Positions 1 to 6,914 of a stretch of 10,886 bases of DNA are shown here, in pieces (the first letter of the stretch is position 1; each line of letters opens with the position of its first letter). The notes under the pieces were generated by a model. That model saw nothing but the letters and a program-made list of their open reading frames with translations, had not been told where the DNA came from and searched no databases. The DNA comes from Solirubrobacterales bacterium (GTDB taxonomy: Bacteria; Actinomycetota; Thermoleophilia; Solirubrobacterales; Solirubrobacteraceae). Where the stretch lies: assembly GCA_003244035.1 (NCBI GenBank), contig QHBV01000074.1:1-10886 (forward strand), in the 5' to 3' direction. The position numbers and the translations under genes are program-made.

Positions 1-54
1 CGAGCGCTCGTAGATCGTCAGCTCGTCGTCGGCGGCGGCGAGAAACGACTTCAC
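1..54 (-). CDS. gcvPB: glycine dehydrogenase (decarboxylating) subunit 2, N-terminal 18 codons only
   Basis: This is the first 18 codons of the gene after gcvPA; the rest lies beyond the left edge of the window. It starts with GTG at 54, overlapping the gcvPA stop by four bases (GTGA). A strong Shine-Dalgarno sequence GGAGG at 62-66 lies 7 nt before the start, inside the end of gcvPA. The visible peptide ends in LTIYERS, which resembles the start of GcvPB proteins, where a short leader precedes a T-I-(F/Y)-E-x-S segment. GcvPB carries the pyridoxal-phosphate lysine of the split P-protein and pairs with GcvPA to decarboxylate glycine onto the lipoyl arm of GcvH. Position right after gcvPA is the strongest support, because the peptide alone is too short to prove identity. 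Confidence 0.8.
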   Translation of the reverse strand, partial: MKSFLAAADDELTIYERS

Positions 55-1424
55 GCGCTCGCCTCCGCGTGCTCGCGCTCGCGCTCGGCCGCGACGGCCG
101 CCTCCACGACGGCCGCCAACCGGTCGATGTCCGCCCTCGTGCGCTGCTCGGTGATCGCGACCAGCAGGCCGTGACCCAGTTCTGGGTAATCGAGGCTCAG
201 CGGGTACCCCGGGTTGACCCCGTGCTCGCGGCAGCGCTCAATCACGCGCGCCACCGGCGCGTCGATGCCAACCGCGAACTCCCTGACGACGGGCTGCTCG
301 TGGAGCAGCGACACACCGTCGATCGCCCGCAGTCGCTCACGGGCATACGCGGTCCGCTGCAGCATCAGCTCGCCGAGCTCGACGATCCCGCCGCGGCCGA
401 GCCAGCTCAGGTAGATCACGCCCGCGAGCGCGTTCAGCGCCTGCGCAGTGCAGATGTTGGATGTGGCCTTCTCGCGGCGGATGTGCTGCTCGCGCGTCTG
501 CAGGGTCAGGACGAAGCCGCGCTTGCCGTCGAGGTCGCGCGTCTCGCCGGCGATCCGGCCGGGGATCCGCCGCATCAGCGCTTCGGTGGCGGCAAAGAAC
601 CCGAACGAGGGGCCCCCGAAGTCCAGGCGGCCCCCGAGCGTCTGTCCCTCGCCGACCGCCATGTCGACGCCACACTCGCCGGGTGGTTTGAGCAGTGCGA
701 GCGGGAGCGGGTCGCAGGCGCAGATCGTCAGCGCGCCGACCTCGCGCGCGGCGGCGGCGAGTGGGTCGAGGCATTCGACCGCTCCGAGGAAGTTCGGCTG
801 CTGTACGACAATGGCGCTGACGCCGGCGTCGAGCTCGGGCAGCTCGGTGACGCCGTCGGTCAACGCCGCCTCGTCGACCTGCATCCCCCACGCGCGGGCG
901 AGCGTGGCGAGCGTCTCGCGCGAGTGCGGGTGCACGCCGCGCGATACGACGAAGCGCCGGCGGCCGGGATCCCGCAGCTTCGCGACGTAGCCGGCGGCGC
1001 CGACGGCGCTCGGGCCCTCGTACACCGAGGCGTTGGCGACGGGAAGGCCGGTCAGCTCACAGATCGCGGTCTGATACTCGAACATCGCCTGTAGACCGCC
1101 CTGGGAGATCTCCGGCTGGTAGGGCGTATACGGCGTCAGGAACTCCGAGCGGCCGACGATCGAGTCGATCAGCGCCGGGACGTAGTGGTCGTACATTCCG
1201 GCACCGAGGAACGACAGCTCGTCCTCCGTGCTGACGTTCTTCGCCGCCAGCGCACGCAGCTCCTCGAACACCTCCTGCTCGGAGAGGCCGGGACCGAGCG
1301 CGAGCGCGCGGTCAAGCCGCAGTCCCGCGGGGATGTCGGCGAACAGCTCCTGCACCGAATCGACTCCGATCGCTGCGAGCATCTCCCCACGGTCGCTGTC
1401 GGTCAGCGACGTATAGCGGGTCAC
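51..1424 (-). CDS. gcvPA: glycine dehydrogenase (decarboxylating) subunit 1
   Basis: This gene encodes a 457-residue cytoplasmic protein, normal length for GcvPA, the N-terminal half of the split glycine cleavage P-protein. With GcvPB it decarboxylates glycine and passes the aminomethyl group to lipoyl-GcvH. Family blocks are easy to see: GAGMYDHYVPA (about 74-84), the TPYQPEISQG block (100-109), FEYQTAICELTG (115-126), VYEGPSAVGAAGY (134-146), the glycine-rich GGRLDFGGPSFGFFA segment (264-278), IPGRIAGET (287-295) and RGFVLTLQTREQHIRREKA (302-320) followed by TSNICTAQALNAL. The PLP lysine is not expected here; it lies in GcvPB. The start is GTG at 1424, overlapping the gcvH stop by GTGA, which implies translational coupling because no clear ribosome binding site precedes it. 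Most Actinomycetia carry a single fused gcvP, so the split form points to a deep actinobacterial branch. Confidence 0.97.
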   Translation of the reverse strand: MTRYTSLTDSDRGEMLAAIGVDSVQELFADIPAGLRLDRALALGPGLSEQEVFEELRALAAKNVSTEDELSFLGAGMYDHYVPALIDSIVGRSEFLTPYTPYQPEISQGGLQAMFEYQTAICELTGLPVANASVYEGPSAVGAAGYVAKLRDPGRRRFVVSRGVHPHSRETLATLARAWGMQVDEAALTDGVTELPELDAGVSAIVVQQPNFLGAVECLDPLAAAAREVGALTICACDPLPLALLKPPGECGVDMAVGEGQTLGGRLDFGGPSFGFFAATEALMRRIPGRIAGETRDLDGKRGFVLTLQTREQHIRREKATSNICTAQALNALAGVIYLSWLGRGGIVELGELMLQRTAYARERLRAIDGVSLLHEQPVVREFAVGIDAPVARVIERCREHGVNPGYPLSLDYPELGHGLLVAITEQRTRADIDRLAAVVEAAVAAEREREHAEASA

Positions 1425-1813
1425 CGAAGCGAGGCCCGGTAGGCGCCGGCGTCCATCAGCGACTCAGCCTGGGAGGGGTCGGACAGCTTGACCTTGACCA
1501 GCCACCCCTCGGCGTACGGATCCTCGTTGATCGTCTCAGGCTTCTCGGCCAGGGCTTGGTTGACCTCGACGATCTCCCCGGAGAGCGGGGCGAACACGTC
1601 CGAGACGGCCTTGACCGACTCGACCTCGGTGTAGGACTCGTCCTTGACGACCTGCGCGCCGACCTGCGGCGGGTCGAAGAACACGACCTCGCCGAGCGCG
1701 TCCTGGGCATACCACGTGACTCCGAACGTCGCCGTGTCACCCTCCACTCGCGCCCAGTCGTGCTCGGCGTGGTAGAGCAGATCATCGGGGTAGCTGGCGT
1801 CGGCGGCGGGCAT
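1421..1813 (-). CDS. gcvH: glycine cleavage system H protein (lipoyl carrier)
   Basis: This gene encodes a 130-residue H-protein, typical family length. It carries the lipoyl arm that shuttles the aminomethyl intermediate from the P-protein to the T-protein, and is then reoxidised by the L-protein (dihydrolipoyl dehydrogenase, not in this window). The lipoylation site is Lys68 in the block VESVKAVSD. Also visible are the N-terminal HAEHDWARVEGD segment, FGVTWYAQDALGEVVFFD, the Pro/Gly turn APLSGEIVEVN, and INEDPYAEGWLVKVKL near the C-terminus. The start is ATG at 1813, two bases after the gcvT stop, with an AAAGGG ribosome binding site at 1823-1828 inside the end of gcvT. The reading frame stays open upstream to 2260, but that part is the out-of-frame shadow of gcvT. 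The stop overlaps the gcvPA start. Confidence 0.97.
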   Translation of the reverse strand: MPAADASYPDDLLYHAEHDWARVEGDTATFGVTWYAQDALGEVVFFDPPQVGAQVVKDESYTEVESVKAVSDVFAPLSGEIVEVNQALAEKPETINEDPYAEGWLVKVKLSDPSQAESLMDAGAYRASLR

Positions 1814-1815
1814 GA

Positions 1816-2895
1816 TCAGGATCCCTTTCGGTACAGGGGCTTGGTGGCGATCGTGGCGGAGCGAATCGTGCCACGCACGTCGATCTCGATCCGCGTGCCG
1901 GGCACGGCGCGCTGGACGGAAACGTACGCCATCCCGATCCCGCGCCGAAGGCACGGGGAGAAGCTCCCGCTCGTGACCACCCCGCCGCCGATCACTGGAT
2001 TGCCCTGCCGCGCGATCCCGGGACCATCGATCGCGAATGGCACGAGCTGCTCGGCGGGGCCGTCCCTGCGCGCGGCCGCGACTGCCTCGGAGCCGATGAA
2101 CCCGGTCTGCTCCCTGCAGCACCAGCCGAGGCCCGCTTGGATTGGGTCGCGATCCTCGCTCAGATCGTTTCCGTACAGGTGAAAGCACGCCTCCAGCCGC
2201 AGCGTGTCGCGCGCGCCGAGGCCGGCCGGCGTCGCGCCGCCGGCCAGCAGCGCGTCCCACACCGCGGGTGCGTCGCCGGGGTCGAGCAGCAGCTCGACGC
2301 CGTCCTCGCCGGTGTAGCCGGTGCCGCAGACCAGCAGCGCCGCTCCCGCGACCCTGCGCTCGCAGCAGTGCAGCCGCGCCGGCAGCCGGCCGTCCGCGAG
2401 CCCCTGCACGAGCGCCCGTGCCCGCGGGCCCTGAACGGCGAGCATCGCAAAGCCCGCGCGCCGGTCGACCACGTCGGCGTCGAACTGCGCCGCGTGCGAG
2501 CGCAGCCAGGCGAGGTCCTTGTCGTGGTTGGCGGCGTTGGTGACGGTCAGGAACTCACGCTCGGCCAGCCGGTAGGTGAACAGGTCGTCGAGCACGCCGC
2601 CGTCCTCGCGGCACATGACGCTGTACTGCGAGCCGCCCTCGGCGATCCGCCGAATGTCGTTAGAGAGCACGCGCTGGAGCAGCTCGCTCGCCTGTGGGCC
2701 CCGGGTCTCGACCTGCCCCATGTGCGAGACGTCGAAGACCCCGACGTCCCGGCGGACCGCCAGGTGCTCCTCGCGAATGCCGGCGTACTGCAGCGGCATT
2801 TGAAAGCCGGCGAATGGCACGAGCTTGGCGCCGGTGGCGATGTACCGGTCGTGCAGCGGGGTGCGGTGGAGGGTTGCCGGCGCGGCTGAGGACAC
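1816..2895 (-). CDS. gcvT: aminomethyltransferase (glycine cleavage T protein)
   Basis: This gene encodes a 359-residue T-protein. It takes the aminomethyl group from GcvH, releases ammonia, and forms 5,10-methylene-tetrahydrofolate. Visible family blocks are the N-terminal RTPLHDRY, the GVFDVSHMGQVE block (52-63), GGVLDDLFTYRL (99-110) with the catalytic Asp at 103 or 104, VQGPRAR (154-160), GYTGEDGVELLL (193-204), GLGARDTLRLEA (225-236), LYGNDL (240-245) and the C-terminal SGSFSPCLRRGIGMAYV (309-325). The start is GTG at 2895: an in-frame TAG at 2908-2910 rules out anything further upstream, and the next Met is at residue 33, inside the conserved region. There is no good Shine-Dalgarno sequence. 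It is the first gene of the gcvT-H-PA-PB operon, 119 bp downstream of the GH2 gene. Confidence 0.97.
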   Translation of the reverse strand: MSSAAPATLHRTPLHDRYIATGAKLVPFAGFQMPLQYAGIREEHLAVRRDVGVFDVSHMGQVETRGPQASELLQRVLSNDIRRIAEGGSQYSVMCREDGGVLDDLFTYRLAEREFLTVTNAANHDKDLAWLRSHAAQFDADVVDRRAGFAMLAVQGPRARALVQGLADGRLPARLHCCERRVAGAALLVCGTGYTGEDGVELLLDPGDAPAVWDALLAGGATPAGLGARDTLRLEACFHLYGNDLSEDRDPIQAGLGWCCREQTGFIGSEAVAAARRDGPAEQLVPFAIDGPGIARQGNPVIGGGVVTSGSFSPCLRRGIGMAYVSVQRAVPGTRIEIDVRGTIRSATIATKPLYRKGS

Positions 2896-2968
2896 TGCAT
2901 GGAGAGGCTAGCGGCCGCGACACCCGTGATCCGCTTTGAGTGGAAGGAGGCCGGAGCTGCAAGGCGCG

Positions 2969-2991
2969 GCAGCGACGTTGCCGTTCGCTGC
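2969..2991 (-). terminator. hairpin between the GH2 gene and gcvT, possible terminator
   Basis: A perfect 7-bp inverted repeat (GCAGCGA and TCGCTGC) with a 9-nt loop lies 23 nt after the stop codon of the GH2 gene and 73 nt before gcvT. It has no T-run on its 3' side, so it is not a classic intrinsic terminator. In high-GC actinobacteria such hairpins can still mark transcript ends. The rest of the 119-bp spacer (2896-3014) shows only a weak TAGCCT element at 2905-2910 as a possible gcvT -10, without a matching -35. I found no glycine riboswitch consensus in it. Confidence 0.3.
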
Positions 2992-3014
2992 GCCGGCGGG
3001 CGATGCCGGCTAGT

Positions 3015-4925
3015 TCACCGCCCCGCCCGCGCCGCGATCTGGGTGGTCCCGTGGTACACCGAAGACAGGACCCCGAACACGGGCTTGCGGTTGCCGAAGA
3101 AATCGACTGCGCCCTTCTCCACGAACGGCGGGTGGGGCACCGGATCGCCGCCGCTCCATCCGGGCTTGGCGGCGAAGTCCTGCAGGAGCCAGTCGACCGC
3201 GCCCGACAGCCAGCGCTTGCTCGCGAACACGCCGAGGTCATACGCGGTCGAATCGGACTGGAACGCGTACGTGCCGCGAACCTCGACCGGCCCCGGGCGG
3301 CTACCCTCGGTCCCGAACTCGGTGACCATCAGCGCCTTGCGCGGATAGCAGGCGCGAAGGCTGTCGAGGAACGGCCCGAGCTCGCTGCGGTCGTCGGTCG
3401 TGCCGCCGCCGGCGTCGAACCAGCCGAAGTAGTCGTTGTAGCCGATCACGTCGAGCGGCGCGTACGCGCTCTGGCAGGGGACCCCCGGCCAGTCGGTGAT
3501 CGCCATCCCGACCGGACGGGTCGGGTCGAGCCGGTGGGCAAGCGCGGTGGCGCTCGCGATGTAGCTCGCCTCCGCGGAGCTGGGCGGCGTCGGCAGCTCG
3601 TTGCCGATACTCCACAGCATCACCGAGGGGTGGTTCTGGTTGGCGAGGATGTTGGCCTGCAGCAGCGCGTCGGCGCGCGCGCGGAATCCGGGCAGCGCGA
3701 GGGTTGCCCGCTGCATCTGGTAGACGGGGACCTCCGACCAGATCAGGACTCCGTAGCGGTCGGCCATCTCCTGGATCTCGGGGTTGAGCGGGTAGTGCGA
3801 GCGGATCACCCTCGCGCCGATCGCGCGGACCCACCCGAACAGCCGGCGCAGCTGTGCGGGGCTCAGCGCCGCCCCCGTTTCGAGGCTCTGCTCGTGCAGC
3901 GCCACCCCCCGCAGGTGCAGGAGCCTGCCGTTGAGCTCGAGCTGGCCTCCCCGTGAGACCGTGATGCTCCGGACCCCGCTCTCGGTGACGTAGCCGCCGA
4001 GGCGCTTGCCGCGCGAGTCGGCCAGGGTCAGGGTCGCGCGGTAGAGCGCGGGGTCGGTCGGCGACCACAGGCGCGGATGGGCGATCTGGACCTGCGCCCG
4101 GGCGGTCCAGGTCGCGTGCGGGGCGATCGTGGCGGCGCCGAAGTGCAACCGCGCTGTCCCGTATGAGCCGTCCAGCCGGACCGACTGCGGCGAGCCGGTG
4201 ACGTTGCGCACCAGCGCCCGCTCGGAGATCGTGGCCGCGCAGCGCGGGCAGCGCAGCAGTGGGCGAACCTGCACCTGGGCGAGGTCTGCGCGCTGCACAG
4301 AGCGCAGGTACACCTCGCGCAAGATGCCCCCGTAGTTCCACCACAGGCCGCTCGGGCCGGGGGGGAAGTCCTCCGGCGTGCGCCGGTCGTCGACACGCAC
4401 GACCAGGCGGTTGACCCCGGCGTGCAACCCGCTCAAGTCGAGCTCGAATGGCACATACGCGCCTGCATGACTGCCGATCTGACGGCCGTTGAGCCAGATC
4501 GTGGCGTAGTAGTTGACCGACTCGAAGCGGATGATCCAGTGCCGGTCACGGGCCTTCACGTAGCTCGCAAAAGCCCTGTGCGGGAGCGTGAAGTCCCGGC
4601 GGTACCAGCCGACCGAGCCGGTCATGCTCGCGTTCGAGAAGTCACCCGCGTTGTAAGCGTTGGGAACCGTCACTCCAGCCCAGCCGGCGGTCGCGGCGGC
4701 GTCGCGCCAGAAGCCCTCGGCCAAGCCCACGTCACCGGAATCGGCGCGGTACAGCCAAGCGCCGCCGAGCAGGTAGCGATCGCTCTGGCCGTCGGTGTAG
4801 AGCGCCCCCTTGATCGGCGGCGAAACGGCATAGGTCACCCCCTGCGCGTGCGCCGCGGGGGCCGCGGCGACGCCGATCGCCAGCACGACCAGCACCAGCC
4901 GCAGGGCGCGGAGACGCGCGATCAT
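3015..4925 (-). CDS. secreted glycoside hydrolase family 2 protein
   Basis: This gene encodes a 636-residue exported glycosidase. Residues 1-27 form a signal peptide (Arg-containing start, hydrophobic LVLVVLAIGVAAA, cleavage near AHA-Q). Next come the GH2 sugar-binding domain (about 45-210, ending in NYGGILREVYL), an immunoglobulin-like domain (about 211-325) and the catalytic TIM barrel (about 326-625). Catalytic residues are Glu443 (acid/base) in NHPSVMLWSIGNE and Glu536 (nucleophile) in LMVTEFG. The GH2 barrel segment RSHYPLNPEIQEMADRYG (375-392) is intact. GH2 covers beta-galactosidases, beta-glucuronidases, beta-mannosidases and others; the substrate cannot be told here. By hand alignment, the glucuronidase N-x-K motif reads VEK (602-604), which argues against a typical glucuronidase. 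ATG at 4925 overlaps the upstream stop (ATGA), so the two genes are probably co-translated. The open frame beyond 4925 is a shadow with no signal peptide. Confidence 0.9.
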   Translation of the reverse strand: MIARLRALRLVLVVLAIGVAAAPAAHAQGVTYAVSPPIKGALYTDGQSDRYLLGGAWLYRADSGDVGLAEGFWRDAAATAGWAGVTVPNAYNAGDFSNASMTGSVGWYRRDFTLPHRAFASYVKARDRHWIIRFESVNYYATIWLNGRQIGSHAGAYVPFELDLSGLHAGVNRLVVRVDDRRTPEDFPPGPSGLWWNYGGILREVYLRSVQRADLAQVQVRPLLRCPRCAATISERALVRNVTGSPQSVRLDGSYGTARLHFGAATIAPHATWTARAQVQIAHPRLWSPTDPALYRATLTLADSRGKRLGGYVTESGVRSITVSRGGQLELNGRLLHLRGVALHEQSLETGAALSPAQLRRLFGWVRAIGARVIRSHYPLNPEIQEMADRYGVLIWSEVPVYQMQRATLALPGFRARADALLQANILANQNHPSVMLWSIGNELPTPPSSAEASYIASATALAHRLDPTRPVGMAITDWPGVPCQSAYAPLDVIGYNDYFGWFDAGGGTTDDRSELGPFLDSLRACYPRKALMVTEFGTEGSRPGPVEVRGTYAFQSDSTAYDLGVFASKRWLSGAVDWLLQDFAAKPGWSGGDPVPHPPFVEKGAVDFFGNRKPVFGVLSSVYHGTTQIAARAGR

Positions 4926-6796
4926 GCGATCACGATCCGGCGCACCACTGTCGTCTTGTTGCCCGCACGATCGGTGACGAGCACCGTCACCCGGTAGCGC
5001 CCGTGCCTGCGGTAGACATGGGACGCATGGGAGGCTCCGTGTGAGATCCTCGACGACGACCCGTCGCCCCACTTGACCACCACCTTGGAGATCCCCGAGG
5101 CATCCGCCCGACGCTCGGGCGGCGGCGCGTCCGTGTAGCGCACGTGAACCCGAAGGCGCGAGCCCACGCCCCGCCTGCCCGTGAGCGTGAAGCTGACCTT
5201 CGGAGCGACCGTGTCCACCCACACCGTCGCGGGGCGCGACGTGCTCTGCAGCCCCGCCGGGTTCACGGCGGTGACCTGCAGCTCGTGGGGGCCTTGCGCA
5301 AGCGCCGCCGGCGCCCGCAGCGAGGGCGCGTACGTCTGACCGACCGGGGTGCCGTCAAGGCTGACGGCGTACAGCAGCGGTCCCCACGGCGCGCGGGGGG
5401 GCGACCATCTGAGCACAGGCTGCTTGGTCCGCACGTATGTCGGCGATCGGCGCGAGCCGAACGGCCCCGGCGGCTGGTAGAGCTGCGCGGTGACGATCCG
5501 GGTCGAGCTCCCGCTCCCCTGCACCCAGGCCACGGCGACATCGGCGGCGACGTCGCCGGCGGCCACCAGCCCGCGGGCGGCGACCGCCGGGCCGAGGTAG
5601 GGCGACGACAGGACCAGCTCCCCGCCGAAGCCCGAGCCGTCGTAGAAGCGGGCGCGGATCTCGGGCGCGCCGGCGCTCCCCGGCTGCTGCTGCCACGCGA
5701 TCAGCCCGTCGTGATAGCCGGCGCGCGCGGGGACCGCGTACGGTGGCGTCAAGTTCAGCGCGCTGTCCACGCGCTGCACGCCGACGGGCACGCCATTGTT
5801 GGCGAGGACCATCGCGAAGAGCTGGTTCGAGCCCACCCGAGCCGAGCTCACGAGACCCTGACCGTACTCGTCGATGGCGATCTGCGGCGAGTTCGCGCCG
5901 CCGGTCCCGGGGGTGGAGAGGCCGTCGGCCGAAACCACGGGGTCGTACTGCGAGGCCCGCAGCCGGCGCTCGAGCACGCGCTGCCGCGCTAGGCCGCTCG
6001 CGAACACCTCGTGGAAGGCCACTTCGGCGTACGAGGAGTCGCCTCCGGTGCCGACGCTCGGCTGGTCGGCTGAGACCTCGCTCCAGCCCCCGAGCGATGG
6101 CACGTCGACCTGCTGGTAGACGACGCTCGGGGAGGTCCCCCAGACGCGGCGGGAGTAGACATGGCCCGCCTCTCCCCAGACCACGATCGCGACGCCGTCG
6201 CCGGCCACCGCCACCTGCGGCCGTCCGGTCCCGGCGCCGGCGTCATCGGCGGGAGCGGCGTCGAGCGGCGCGGACTCGAGCGCCCAGCTTCCCTTCGAGT
6301 AGTAGGCGGTGCGCACGTCGTGGCCCCCGGCGCCCGCCGCGGCGAATGCGAGATACCCCACGCCCGACTCGCCCAGCTCAAGCGCGGGGTTGGCGGCGCC
6401 GGCGAACAGCCCCACGGGCGCGCCGTAGGCCGCCGCCGCGCTCGCACGCCGCACGACGTACAGGGCGCCGTCGTTGATGAACCCCGCCAGCAGCAGTCCC
6501 CCGTCTCCGGCCGCGATCACCGGCTGTGAGGACGGGCCGCCGAGCGTGCCATCGACCTCGACGGGTGACTGAAACACCCCTCCGAGCAGCGCCGAGACGA
6601 ACACGTGCGCCACGCCCCCGACCTGCTTGAGATAGATGAGCCCACCGGTGCCGTCGCGCGCCACCGAGAGCCCGGAGACGCCGGTGATGCCCGAGCCGGC
6701 ATCGATCGCCCGCGGGGGGGCGGGAACCGGAACCGCGGCGCGTGCACCTCCCGGAAGCGCGGCGAGCACGAGCGCGGCGGCGAGCAGCGCGCGCAT
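4922..6796 (-). CDS. exported protein with propeller-like repeats and C-terminal PKD domain
   Basis: This gene encodes a 624-residue protein of unknown function. Residues 1-21 look like a signal peptide (MRALLAAALVLAALPGGARA). Residues about 35-440 contain repeated beta-strand units with small motifs of the kind PQVAVAGDGVAIVVW (193-207), SPQIAIDEYGQGLVS (303-317) and DVAVAWVQGSG (419-429), suggesting a beta-propeller or similar fold. Residues about 455-528 look like an Ig/fibronectin-type domain ending in WVDTVAPKVSF. Residues about 540-624 fit a PKD domain, with WGDGSSSRI (576-584), HVYRRHGRYRVTVLVTDRAG (593-612) and no sortase motif or membrane anchor after it. I chose ATG at 6796 because the signal peptide begins there; the frame is open to 6988 but that part is Arg-rich and overlaps the ftsZ end. 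An AGGAG lies about 17 nt upstream, too far for a standard site. The gene overlaps the GH2 gene by ATGA, so it may bind or present the same glycan; that is inference. Confidence 0.85.
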   Translation of the reverse strand: MRALLAAALVLAALPGGARAAVPVPAPPRAIDAGSGITGVSGLSVARDGTGGLIYLKQVGGVAHVFVSALLGGVFQSPVEVDGTLGGPSSQPVIAAGDGGLLLAGFINDGALYVVRRASAAAAYGAPVGLFAGAANPALELGESGVGYLAFAAAGAGGHDVRTAYYSKGSWALESAPLDAAPADDAGAGTGRPQVAVAGDGVAIVVWGEAGHVYSRRVWGTSPSVVYQQVDVPSLGGWSEVSADQPSVGTGGDSSYAEVAFHEVFASGLARQRVLERRLRASQYDPVVSADGLSTPGTGGANSPQIAIDEYGQGLVSSARVGSNQLFAMVLANNGVPVGVQRVDSALNLTPPYAVPARAGYHDGLIAWQQQPGSAGAPEIRARFYDGSGFGGELVLSSPYLGPAVAARGLVAAGDVAADVAVAWVQGSGSSTRIVTAQLYQPPGPFGSRRSPTYVRTKQPVLRWSPPRAPWGPLLYAVSLDGTPVGQTYAPSLRAPAALAQGPHELQVTAVNPAGLQSTSRPATVWVDTVAPKVSFTLTGRRGVGSRLRVHVRYTDAPPPERRADASGISKVVVKWGDGSSSRISHGASHASHVYRRHGRYRVTVLVTDRAGNKTTVVRRIVIA

Positions 6797-6818
6797 CCAG
6801 GACGCGCGCAAGCTCCTC

Positions 6819-6863
6819 GGTTCGGTTGCGAGATCCGTTCTGACCAGGTTGGAACGGTTGCGA
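6819..6863 (-). repeat. pair of 13-bp direct repeats upstream of the propeller/PKD gene
   Basis: Two copies of a 13-bp word (minus strand TCGCAACCGTTCC at 6851-6863 and TCGCAACCGAACC at 6819-6831) are spaced 32 bp start to start, about three helical turns. Nine leading bases are identical, and only two bases in the middle differ. They fill the spacer just upstream of the ATG at 6796. The spacing on one helix face suggests a regulator-binding site, but no regulator is known and no -10 of the TANNNT type lies between them. Confidence 0.4.
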
Positions 6864-6864
6864 A

Positions 6865-6880
6865 GGCGCAAAGTTGCGCC
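6865..6880 (-). terminator. inverted repeat after ftsZ, possible terminator
   Basis: The 16-bp sequence GGCGCAAAGTTGCGCC is an inverted repeat with 7-bp arms and a 2-bp centre. It lies 34 nt downstream of the ftsZ stop codon. A second, perfect 12-bp palindrome CGCCCGCGGGCG lies closer, at 6890-6901. Neither is followed by a T-run on the minus strand. They may form the 3' end of the ftsZ transcript, or one may be an operator for the next gene. Confidence 0.35.
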
Positions 6881-6914
6881 CCTTACACCCGCCCGCGGGC
6901 GCTGGCCGCGATCC

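Noticed and set aside
69..1094. Plus-strand open frame of 341 codons opposite gcvPA
   Set aside because: It lies wholly opposite a clear gcvPA gene. Its protein is Arg/Ala/Asp-rich with no family motif, as expected for an antisense shadow in high-GC DNA.
1814..2260. Upstream extension of the gcvH frame to 2260
   Set aside because: It is the out-of-frame reading of gcvT; H-proteins are about 130 residues and the ATG at 1813 gives exactly that.
2137..2889. Plus-strand open frame of 250 codons opposite gcvT
   Set aside because: It is the reverse-strand shadow of gcvT with biased composition and no domain.
4926..5222. N-terminal extension of the GH2 frame to 5222
   Set aside because: It overlaps the PKD-coding part of the upstream gene, would bury the signal peptide, and shows no GH2 similarity. 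ATG at 4925 gives a proper signal peptide and ATGA coupling.
6714..6720. Run of seven G as a possible frameshift or phase-variation site in the propeller/PKD gene
   Set aside because: The frame is intact through it and such runs are expected at this GC content; a similar G run near 5395-5401 also leaves the frame open.
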